Origin: Novosphingobium sp.
GTDB taxonomy: Bacteria > Pseudomonadota > Alphaproteobacteria > Sphingomonadales > Sphingomonadaceae
Direction of reading: 5' to 3'
Assembly (NCBI GenBank): GCA_020446505.1
Contig: JAGREN010000059.1
Location: 1-58,819, forward strand
Length of the DNA: 58,819 nt
Below the pieces are notes generated by a model. That model did no database searches. It had not been told where the DNA came from and saw only the letters and a program-made list of their open reading frames with translations. Of this stretch, positions 9,218 through 16,560 are shown piece by piece. Made by a program: the position numbers and the translations under genes. The stretch's first letter is position 1. Each line of letters opens with the position of its first letter.

Positions 9218-11778
9218 TTGCCTGTGACTGGAGCCTGCGAGGCAGGAGCAGTCGCACTCTCGGCGACGCTCTTTTCCTCGGTCTGCTTGTAACCCATGAA
9301 CTTGCGCGGCCCCATGAGCAGCGGCTCGCCGGGGCTCCACACGCCTGCGACCTTTTCGGCGTGCAACTCGTCGATCTTCTCGTCCGAATAGCCAAGCTCT
9401 CGCAGCACTTCGCGGGTGCATTCGCCGACCACCAGCGGTGGGCGCTGCACCGATGCGGGTGTGTCGGAGAAATCGAAGGCGAGGCCCATCTGTTCGAACA
9501 TGCCGACCAGCTCGTGCTGGTAGCCAACCGTCCACTGGCGCTGGCGGAACTCGGCATCGTCGTGCATGTGCCGCCCGAATTCAGGATCGCTGATTTCGAC
9601 CGGAACGCCTGCTGCATCCAGAGCGGCGAACCATTCCGAGGCAGGCTTGGCAAGGAACCTGGCCTGTAGCGCAGCGCGCAGGGCCTTGTCGTTGGCGGCA
9701 CGCGATTTGGCGTCTGCGAACTTCGCATCGTCGAGTGCCGGATCGCCGAGCACGCCCTTGAGCGCCTGCCACTGGGAGTCCTTGGCGACGACCAGCGCCA
9801 GCCAGCCGTCAGACGTCTCGTAGAGGCTGTCGAGCGCCGCCATGCCACGCTGGTCCTTGTCGAGCCGGGGCCGGTCGAAGCCAGAGCCATCGGGTCGCGC
9901 CAGAACGTGCGAGACGTTGAGCAGCTGCGCATAGACGATCGCGGTCGAGACGAACTGGCCTTCGCCGGTCTGCGCCTTGTGATAAAGCGCCTGCATGATC
10001 GCCATGGCCGAGAGGAAGCCGTTGCCGGTGTCACCGAACGAAGTGAGCGACCACAGCGGCTTGCCGCCATCGGCCATGCCGCCATCCTCGTACTGCACGC
10101 CTGCAAGGCAGGCGCCGGTCTGGTCGTTGCCGGGAAGCCGCTCGCGCGGGCCGCGTTCGTGGCCGCGGGTGTGGCAGTAGATGAGGTCGGGCTTGATCGC
10201 CTTGAGACTGTCGTAGTCGACGCCGAGCCGAACGGCCGCATCGTAGCGCATGTTGTGCTGGACGACGTCGGCGGTCTTTACGAGGTCGCGCAGGACTTCC
10301 ATCGCGCGCGGATCCTTGAGGTTGAGGCAGACCGAGCGTTTGCCCCGGTTCGAGGTGTAGGCGATGTGGTTCTTGTGCCAGTAGGTGTCGTAGAACGCGT
10401 TGATCTTGATGACGTCGGCACCGAGGTCGGACAGCACCTGGCAGCCGAACGGCCCGGCGATAGCGAGGCCGAGATCGAGCACGCGCACGCCAGCCAGTGG
10501 TGCCTTGCGCGAGCCGGAACCGCCGGTCTGCGCGGATTTTGCCTTGAGTGCATCGGCTTCGGCGCGCACTTCGTCGGTATGCTGGCCGGCAGAGGGGGCG
10601 GGGCCGCCTGCCTGACCTTGGGTCTTTTCCATCTCGACCAGGCGGCCGACTTGCCGGATCGTGCCGTATTCCGGGTCCTCGATCTCGCGCACGCAGCCGT
10701 CCGCGAGCATGATCGGATCGGCCAGCGCCGTTTCGGGCGAGCGCGCTTCCTGCATTGGCACGTCGGCTGCTGCGGAGGCCGAGAGCCAGTCGTCGCAGCC
10801 GAACTTCGCCATCCGTTCCATCAGGATCGGCTGGTAGTGATTGATGACCCAGGACTCGTCGACACCGCTGCCGAAACGGTTGGGATCGTTCATCACCGAC
10901 AGGTCGGGGTCGTGCTGGATCGTGTCGCCTTCGGAAGCCTCGATGATGAAGCGCGGGTTGGGCACCCATGCGTGAATCCAGCGCCCGTCCCTGCACTTGA
11001 AGTGGCCCTTGGGCGTGCGCGACGAGTTGATCCAGGTGTTGAAATCTTCCGCATTCGGGTTCTCGGACCGCTGCCACACCATCATTCCTGCGGCGCAGGC
11101 ACCTTGAAACAGGCTGGTCTCGACGTGCTGGCCGCGCCCGGTGGTCTCGCGAGCGACCAGAGCGGCTTCGATCCCGCAGGTGAGGGCATAGAACGCGCCC
11201 ATGCTCGGCGCAGGCATGGCAGTGGTAATTGGCCCTTCGCGCGGTGGCCCTTGCAGCCAGTCCCACGGAGTTTCGAGGCCTTCGATCGGATCGTCGCCGC
11301 CTGACATGTGGACGTTGCAGGTCTCGGGGCGGCCAAGATGTTCCCAGTTCAGGCCGGAGCGGGCCGCCACCAGCAGGTCGTATCCCGGCCGGTCCGCATA
11401 TTTCGTGTCGCTGCCCCATGCCGTGACCGTCGCATAGACGAGGCGCGGGTTGAGTTTGCTGAGCGTCTCGTAGTCGATGCCGAGACGTGAAGTGGTCCCC
11501 GGCGACATGGACTCGATCAGCACGTCGGCGTGTGTCGCCAGCGTCAGGAAAGTGTCGAGATCGGCCTTGTCCTTGAGGTCGAGAATGGCGCTGCGCTTGC
11601 CGCGCTGCCAGGTGCGATAGCCGAGCCGGGTGCGGTCATTATCGCGGAACGGATCGCCGCCGGGCGGTTCGATCTTGGTGACATTCGCCCCCTGATCGGC
11701 GAGCATCATTCCTGCCATCGGACCGGAAATGCCCCACGAAAGATCCAGCACCCGCAAGTGTTCGAACACGCCAGCCAT
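9214..11778 (-). CDS. Fused two-domain CaiB/BaiF family III CoA transferase
   Basis: Two complete class III CoA transferase domains in one 854-residue chain. Domain 1 (about 3-390) contains VLDLSWGISGPMAG and the candidate catalytic aspartate in RPGYD (D134). A Gly/Ala/Gln-rich linker (about 385-425) leads to domain 2 (about 427-815), with VLDLGLAIAGPFG and LPGND (D552). Single-domain members are about 400 residues and work as interlocked dimers, so the fusion could form an intramolecular pair. It should move CoA between carboxylic acids. Start: the ATG at 11778 has AGAGGAG eight bases upstream; ATGs at 11784 and 11823 are less well placed. It is first in the chain with DUF35 and the thiolase-fold gene and divergent from the SDR at 11944. 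Confidence 0.9.
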   Translation of the reverse strand: MAGVFEHLRVLDLSWGISGPMAGMMLADQGANVTKIEPPGGDPFRDNDRTRLGYRTWQRGKRSAILDLKDKADLDTFLTLATHADVLIESMSPGTTSRLGIDYETLSKLNPRLVYATVTAWGSDTKYADRPGYDLLVAARSGLNWEHLGRPETCNVHMSGGDDPIEGLETPWDWLQGPPREGPITTAMPAPSMGAFYALTCGIEAALVARETTGRGQHVETSLFQGACAAGMMVWQRSENPNAEDFNTWINSSRTPKGHFKCRDGRWIHAWVPNPRFIIEASEGDTIQHDPDLSVMNDPNRFGSGVDESWVINHYQPILMERMAKFGCDDWLSASAAADVPMQEARSPETALADPIMLADGCVREIEDPEYGTIRQVGRLVEMEKTQGQAGGPAPSAGQHTDEVRAEADALKAKSAQTGGSGSRKAPLAGVRVLDLGLAIAGPFGCQVLSDLGADVIKINAFYDTYWHKNHIAYTSNRGKRSVCLNLKDPRAMEVLRDLVKTADVVQHNMRYDAAVRLGVDYDSLKAIKPDLIYCHTRGHERGPRERLPGNDQTGACLAGVQYEDGGMADGGKPLWSLTSFGDTGNGFLSAMAIMQALYHKAQTGEGQFVSTAIVYAQLLNVSHVLARPDGSGFDRPRLDKDQRGMAALDSLYETSDGWLALVVAKDSQWQALKGVLGDPALDDAKFADAKSRAANDKALRAALQARFLAKPASEWFAALDAAGVPVEISDPEFGRHMHDDAEFRQRQWTVGYQHELVGMFEQMGLAFDFSDTPASVQRPPLVVGECTREVLRELGYSDEKIDELHAEKVAGVWSPGEPLLMGPRKFMGYKQTEEKSVAESATAPASQAPVTGK

Positions 11779-11839
11779 CGCCATTGCTCCTCTCTCTGCC
11801 GTAGCCGGAGCAGGTTCGCTCACTGCCGACTCGACTATG

Positions 11840-11856
11840 TGTTACGCAATGTAACA
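11840..11856. promoter_or_regulatory. TetR-type palindrome in divergent promoter region
   Basis: A perfect inverted repeat TGTTAC-5-GTAACA lies in the 165-base gap between the divergently transcribed CoA transferase (start 11778) and SDR (start 11944). Arm sequence and spacing resemble operators of TetR-family repressors controlling fatty-acid or xenobiotic catabolism. No regulator gene is present nearby. The symmetry is seen directly; the binding protein is inferred. Confidence 0.45.
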
Positions 11857-11943
11857 TTTGTGGAGCTACAGCAAGCCTCGATCTTTTGCAATGGTCATCC
11901 CGGCAAGCTGCGTTAGGGTGCCCGGAAAGGGAGGATGATCAGC

Positions 11944-12699
11944 ATGATTCACTATGGTCTCGATGGCAGGGCTGCGCTCGTAACCGGCGCGGGAAGCGGT
12001 ATTGGCAGAGCGAGTGCGCTTGCCTTTGCGCGCTCGGGCGCGAGCGTCATGGTCAGCGATGTCAACGATGCAGGCGGCGCGGAAACCGTCGCCATGATCG
12101 AGGCGGCTGGCGGCAAGGCCAGGTTCCGCCGCTGCGACGTCGGCAATGGCGATGACATCGCTGCGCTGGTCGATGCGACCGTGGCCGAATTCGGCAGGCT
12201 CGACTGCGCCTTCAACAATGCCGGGGTCAATCGCCTCGAAGCCGACGAATACGAGGACGATAACTGGGCGCTCTCGATCAACGTCAACCTAACCGGCGTT
12301 ATGCGCTGCATGCGAGAGGAAGCGCGGGTGATGCTGCCCGCAGGCGGCGGAGCCATCGTCAACACCGCTTCGATCAACGGGCTTGTCGGCAATGCCGCGC
12401 AGCCCGGCTACACGGCCACCAAGCATGGCGTGGTCGGCCTGACGCGGCATGGCGCCCTGCGCTGGGCGCAGCAGGGCATTCGGGTCAATGCAGTATGCCC
12501 CGGCGTTATCCAGACCGGGATGACCGCACCGCTGTTCGCCGATGAGAACTTGCGCAAGGTCGTCGATTCGATGACGCCGATGGGGCGCAGCGGCAAGGCC
12601 GAGGAGATCGCCGAAGCGGTCGTCTGGCTGTGCTCCGATGCGGCCAGCTTCGTCACCGGCCATCCCATGGTGATCGACGGCGGCGCGACGGCGGTCTAG
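11944..12699 (+). CDS. Short-chain dehydrogenase/reductase (SDR)
   Basis: Classical SDR of 251 residues, NAD(P)-dependent oxidoreductase for an alcohol or ketone. The cofactor motif is VTGAGSGIG, followed by NNAG, then the catalytic Ser in NTASING and Tyr-x3-Lys in GYTATKHG, and the C-terminal VTGHPMVIDGGATAV. The acidic residue after strand 2 (SDVND) suggests NAD rather than NADP preference. Two ATGs are possible: 11935 directly abuts the GGGAGG ribosome binding site, while 11944 sits at ideal spacing of 9 bases, so 11944 is taken. It is the first rightward gene from the shared promoter region with the CoA transferase and converges with the degenerate SDR at 12715. Confidence 0.9.
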   Translation: MIHYGLDGRAALVTGAGSGIGRASALAFARSGASVMVSDVNDAGGAETVAMIEAAGGKARFRRCDVGNGDDIAALVDATVAEFGRLDCAFNNAGVNRLEADEYEDDNWALSINVNLTGVMRCMREEARVMLPAGGGAIVNTASINGLVGNAAQPGYTATKHGVVGLTRHGALRWAQQGIRVNAVCPGVIQTGMTAPLFADENLRKVVDSMTPMGRSGKAEEIAEAVVWLCSDAASFVTGHPMVIDGGATAV

Positions 12700-12714
12700 G
12701 CGGCGCGGACAGGA

Positions 12715-13452
12715 TCAGGAGCTGGCAAGGCTACGCTCCTCCTGACCGACGATCCACTCGTCGCGATCGCGCAACGTCGCCATCAGGAAGTGGGCCTCTG
12801 CCACGTCGGCGGCGCTGAGACGGTCGGCATTGAGCACCGAGGTGGCCGCAACATCGGTCCTTGCGACATCGGCTGCCCTGTCCCGGTAGGCAGGCACTCC
12901 GGCCACGGGAATCAGTCCTACGAAGATGCCGTCGTCTGCCAGCTCCTGCCGCAGATGCAGGGTCAGCATGCGCAGGGCAGCCTGAGGAACGCCGACGATT
13001 GCAGTGCCCGGCAGCGGCTTCCTGTCCGCAGGACCGCTGGTGAAAATCAGGGAGCCTTGCGATTGCCGCAGGAAAGGCAAGGCAGCTTGTGCCGCTACCA
13101 GCGCGCTGACGATCCGGGCGTCGTTGAAGGTGCGTAGCAGATCAGGCTCTATCTGGAGAACAGGACCATATCCTGTCCCAAGCGGCCCCGGAACGGCATG
13201 ATGCATCACGTCGATCCGGCCAAACCGGTTCGCAAGCTCTTCGATCGCGTTTCGCAGCGCCGCGGGATCATGGGCGTCGGCCGCAATGCCCTGCGCCTCG
13301 ATCCCTTCACCGGACAGTTCCTCGATCATCTCGCGCAAGGCTTCGGCACTTCGCCGCACGATCCCGACCCGATATCCATCCCGCCCGAAACGCCGCGCAA
13401 CTTCCATGCCGATGCCCGGCCCGGCACCAATCGTTATCAGGCTCTTAGTCAT
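12715..13452 (-). CDS. SDR-family protein lacking the YxxxK catalytic motif
   Basis: Rossmann-fold SDR homologue of 245 residues. The glycine motif GAGPGIG is intact, but the NNAG position reads HHAVPG, and the segment that should carry Tyr-x3-Lys reads GTAIVGVPQAALRM, with no tyrosine or lysine at the expected places; the upstream serine is kept (FTSGPAD). It may therefore bind a nucleotide without classical SDR chemistry, or act as a non-catalytic partner or regulator. The open frame is intact with no frameshift, so it is not an obvious pseudogene. It is convergent with the SDR at 11944 and divergent from the sulfotransferase. Confidence 0.75.
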   Translation of the reverse strand: MTKSLITIGAGPGIGMEVARRFGRDGYRVGIVRRSAEALREMIEELSGEGIEAQGIAADAHDPAALRNAIEELANRFGRIDVMHHAVPGPLGTGYGPVLQIEPDLLRTFNDARIVSALVAAQAALPFLRQSQGSLIFTSGPADRKPLPGTAIVGVPQAALRMLTLHLRQELADDGIFVGLIPVAGVPAYRDRAADVARTDVAATSVLNADRLSAADVAEAHFLMATLRDRDEWIVGQEERSLASS

Positions 13453-13568
13453 TCTCGATCCTGCTCGTTCGTTTCGCCCGGCCCGGATTGCAATCGACGA
13501 CCGAACACTCGCGGTCCAGCCTAAACTTCAGTCTTTTACCATGGGCCGGGCGCGCTTATGCTGTGCCG

Positions 13569-14276
13569 ATGAAGCGCATCGGGAATCGGCTTGTCCGCGC
13601 CTTGTCGCGCCATGACGGCAACGACGATGCCATTCACTTCCTCCATATCGGTAAGGCGGCTGGCACCCAGATCAAGACCCTTGCCGAGCAGGTGCCAGGT
13701 AAGATCATCGTCCACGGCCATGACAAGTCCTTGCGGGATCTGCCCTTGTCGGCGCGGTATTTTTTCTCGATCAGGGATCCGGTTTCGCGGTTCTACTCCG
13801 GGTTCTACTCACGCAAGCGCAAGGGCCAGCCGACCTACAACATCGAATGGAATGCGTGCGAGGCAGCAGCTTTCCGCGACTTCGAACATGCCAACGATCT
13901 GGCGGAAGCCCTGTTCGAGACCGGAAAGACAGCGGCAAGCGCCACTCAGGCCATCATCTCGATCCGCCACACCGGCCAGAACCTGACGAGCTGGTTCCTG
14001 CAGCAGGGAAATATCCTGGAGGTGCGCCCGCCGGTCTGGATTATCCGGCAGGAGAATTTCGCGCAGGATTTCAAGGCGTTTCTGCGTCAGGCGGGGCTGG
14101 AGGACGCAGGTGTCGTACCTGTCGGAAAGCGCCACGCGAACGACTATGCAGATGATCCGCCGCTCTCACCGAAGGCGATAGCCAATCTCGAACGCTGGTA
14201 TGCGCAGGACTATGCCTTCCACGCTGTCTGCGAGGAATGGCTTCGCGAACAAACGGTCAAGTCAGACACCGGCTGA
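13569..14276 (+). CDS. Sulfotransferase family protein
   Basis: Protein of 235 residues with the PAPS-binding signatures of sulfotransferase family 2 (carbohydrate-type): the 5-prime phosphosulfate loop HFLHIGKAAGTQIK (about 23-36), in which lysine is the expected catalytic residue, and the 3-prime phosphate segment FSIRDPVSRFYSGFYS. No signal peptide or membrane anchor is evident, as in bacterial cytoplasmic members. Start: ATG at 13569 is preferred because residues upstream look non-coding and the conserved fold begins shortly after; the ribosome binding site is weak. It stands alone between two leftward SDR genes and may act on surface polysaccharide rather than belong to the catabolic pathway; that is inference. 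Confidence 0.7.
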   Translation: MKRIGNRLVRALSRHDGNDDAIHFLHIGKAAGTQIKTLAEQVPGKIIVHGHDKSLRDLPLSARYFFSIRDPVSRFYSGFYSRKRKGQPTYNIEWNACEAAAFRDFEHANDLAEALFETGKTAASATQAIISIRHTGQNLTSWFLQQGNILEVRPPVWIIRQENFAQDFKAFLRQAGLEDAGVVPVGKRHANDYADDPPLSPKAIANLERWYAQDYAFHAVCEEWLREQTVKSDTG

Positions 14277-14496
14277 GCAGTGCAGTCAGTGGCCCACGTT
14301 GGCTGCGCTTTCCTACATGGCCGGGCCATGCCACAAGGCACATGGCAATTCGCCAGTTGCTCTTTCTCACGTCTGATTGCCTCTGGCATTCGCCTCGATC
14401 CGGCGCGACCCGACGCGCCTGCCGCCATTTCAACCAGCCGGCTTTTTGTCTTCAGGACAGTGTCTCATGTGTAACCTACAGGCAGGTCGTTCGCGG

Positions 14497-15258
14497 TCAG
14501 TCGAAGTTCGCCTGACCCCCATCGAGCGGGATCGTCGCGCCGGTGAGATAGGCAAACTCCGGCCCGCACAGCGCCGCGACGGCCTGGCCGATATCGGTTT
14601 CAAGTGCGCCGATACGCCCGAGCGGGATCGTCCTGAAGAAGGCGGCGGCTTCGTCCGGGTTGGTCTCGATCCACCACTTGAGGCCCGGCGATTCGGCATG
14701 GGGCGCGATGGTGAGCACGCGGATGCCCTCGCTGCCCCATTCGGACGCCGCCGCGCGGGTCAGTACACGGATCGCCTGCTTGACCGCGCCATAGGGGCCG
14801 TAGCCTGCCATGTCCCAGCGGATGCCTGCGGAAGAGCACATGTTGAAGATCGTGCCACCGCCGCGCGCGGCAAGGTGCGGTCGGGCCAGCTTCATGAAGC
14901 GGAAAGTGGCGAGGGGGCCGCTCTCGAAGCCTGCCGTGAAGCTCTCGTCGGTGACGTCGTCGAGCGTGCCGAGCGGCACTTCCTGCGCATTGTTGACGAG
15001 AATATCGAGCCCGCCGAATGCCGCAATGGCGGCGTCGATGGCGGCCTGCATCGTCGCCGGATCCTTGACGTCGCAGGCGACGGCCAAGGCCTTGCCGCCG
15101 CGTCCGGTGATCTCGGCTGCGGCCTGTTCGACCTTGGCGAGGGTGCGCCCGGCGAGCACTACGCTGGCCCCGGCGGCGCTCATGGCTGCGGCGATGCCGA
15201 AGCCGACGCCCTGTCCGGCGCCGGTGATGATCGCAACCTTGCCCGACAGATCAACCAT
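14497..15258 (-). CDS. Short-chain dehydrogenase/reductase (SDR)
   Basis: Classical SDR of 253 residues: cofactor motif ITGAGQGVG, VNNAQE in place of NNAG, catalytic Ser in CSSAG and Tyr-x3-Lys in PYGAVKQA, C-terminal TGATIPLDGGQ. It is the last gene of a tight leftward run; its start overlaps the end of the SnoaL-like gene by 8 bases. The 220 bases between its stop and the sulfotransferase stop hold nothing I recognise. The run (LLM oxidoreductase, Fe-S flavoenzyme, SDR, SnoaL-like protein, this SDR) suggests sequential redox steps on one hydroxylated substrate, possibly hydroxyl epimerisation or dehydration. Confidence 0.9.
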   Translation of the reverse strand: MVDLSGKVAIITGAGQGVGFGIAAAMSAAGASVVLAGRTLAKVEQAAAEITGRGGKALAVACDVKDPATMQAAIDAAIAAFGGLDILVNNAQEVPLGTLDDVTDESFTAGFESGPLATFRFMKLARPHLAARGGGTIFNMCSSAGIRWDMAGYGPYGAVKQAIRVLTRAAASEWGSEGIRVLTIAPHAESPGLKWWIETNPDEAAAFFRTIPLGRIGALETDIGQAVAALCGPEFAYLTGATIPLDGGQANFD

Positions 15259-15790
15259 GACCGTCTCCGAACGAGATGAGGTGAGTGATGTCCTGCCGCT
15301 CCTCGGGCTTGAGGCCGCGCGTGGCGAGCCACTGGACAGTTACATGCGTGTCGGCTGGCAGGGTGCTGACCAGTTCGATGATCCGGCCATACTCGCTGTG
15401 CGCGATCTTCCATTGACCGCCTTCGCGCCGGTAGCGATCCCTGTAGATCGCCGAGCCGACAGTCTGCGAGCCGCGCGCCTTGTCGACGAAGATGTCGTAG
15501 AGATACCAGATGCCCTCGGCCTCGTCGTCGCCGGTCAGGGTGATCTCGGGCATGTTGCCGTGGTGCATGGCGACCGCGTCGGAATGGAAGCTGTTCTTCA
15601 GGAACAACATCAGGTCCGCCTTGCCGCTCGACTGCACCCGATAGCCGCCGCCGCGGTAGTCCACGGTGACGTCATCGGTGAACAGGGTATCGACCAAGGC
15701 CCACTCGGCCGTGTCCATGCCACGGAAGTAGCGGTGCTTGAGGAGCTTGATGTCCTCGATGTCGGAAAGCTGCTGAAGCGTATAGGCCAT
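15251..15790 (-). CDS. SnoaL-like (NTF2-fold) protein
   Basis: Protein of 179 residues with the cone-shaped alpha+beta fold of the SnoaL/NTF2 superfamily: an N-terminal helix IEDIKLLKHRYFRGMDTAEW, then DTLFTDDVTVDYRGGGY, and the later strand pattern SAIYRDRYRREGGQWKIAHSEYGR. Relatives include scytalone dehydratase, ketosteroid isomerase and the bile-acid 7-alpha-dehydratase BaiE; the short helix with a conserved tyrosine and aspartate is common to all. A dehydratase or isomerase role fits the flavoenzyme and SDR neighbours. It shares a one-base TGATG overlap with the upstream SDR and overlaps the downstream SDR by 8 bases, so the three are co-translated. The exact reaction is not determined. 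Confidence 0.82.
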   Translation of the reverse strand: MAYTLQQLSDIEDIKLLKHRYFRGMDTAEWALVDTLFTDDVTVDYRGGGYRVQSSGKADLMLFLKNSFHSDAVAMHHGNMPEITLTGDDEAEGIWYLYDIFVDKARGSQTVGSAIYRDRYRREGGQWKIAHSEYGRIIELVSTLPADTHVTVQWLATRGLKPEERQDITHLISFGDGHG

Positions 15791-16560
15791 CAGGGCGCTA
15801 CCCAGTCGCCGCCATTGACGTCGAGAATCGCGCCGGTGATCTCCGATGAGTAGTCGGACAGGAAGAAGTAGATCGCCTTGGCGCAGTCCTCTTCAGGCGG
15901 AATGTGGCCGACAGGAACTTCGGATTCGCGCTGCTTGCGGAATGCCTCGCCGGCTTCGCCCATCGATTCCAACATTGACTGCAGCGGCGCGCCCATCAGC
16001 CAGCCCATCGCCGTGGTGTTGATGCGGATGCCGGAGCCGGTCAGTTCGACGGCCATATGCCGCGTCATCTGGTTGAGTGCGCTCTTCGCCATCGCGTAGC
16101 CGCCTTCGTTGGGATAAGGCTTGCGTGTGGCGAGGGTCGAGACGTTGACGATCGACCCCGACCCCTGGGCGCGCATCGTCGGCAGTACCGACTGCGCCAT
16201 GCGCAGCGAGCCGGTTGCGATCACGTCGAAGGCCATGGTGACCTGCTCGATCGAGTGCTTCTCGAGGGGCTCCCAGTCCGGATGGTAGTAGGCCGAGTTC
16301 ACGAGGCCATCGATCCGGCCCCACTTGTCGAGAGCGGCCCTGGCGGTCGCCTGGCAGTCCTCCATCCTGGAGACGTCACAGGCTACGGCAATCGCCTCGC
16401 CCCCGTTCGCGGTGATCTCGGCAATGATGGCATCGATGCGCTCCTGCGAACGCGCCGTGACGACGACCTTCGCACCTTCCGCCGCTGCCCCGTGGCACAT
16501 CGCCTGACCCATGCCTGGGCCTGCTCCGGTGATGATGACGACCTTGTCTTTGAGTATCAT
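15790..16560 (-). CDS. Short-chain dehydrogenase/reductase (SDR)
   Basis: Classical SDR of 256 residues: ITGAGPGMG cofactor motif, VNSAY replacing NNAG, catalytic Ser in NVSTLATRK and Tyr-x3-Lys in GGYAMAKSA, C-terminal TGAILDVNGGDW. Basic residues after strand 2 (VVTARSQER) suggest NADP preference. It is joined by an ATGA overlap to the Fe-S flavoenzyme upstream and a one-base overlap to the SnoaL-like gene downstream. An insert around MGWLMGAPLQSMLESMG, in the substrate loop, may shape specificity. Confidence 0.9.
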   Translation of the reverse strand: MILKDKVVIITGAGPGMGQAMCHGAAAEGAKVVVTARSQERIDAIIAEITANGGEAIAVACDVSRMEDCQATARAALDKWGRIDGLVNSAYYHPDWEPLEKHSIEQVTMAFDVIATGSLRMAQSVLPTMRAQGSGSIVNVSTLATRKPYPNEGGYAMAKSALNQMTRHMAVELTGSGIRINTTAMGWLMGAPLQSMLESMGEAGEAFRKQRESEVPVGHIPPEEDCAKAIYFFLSDYSSEITGAILDVNGGDWVAP

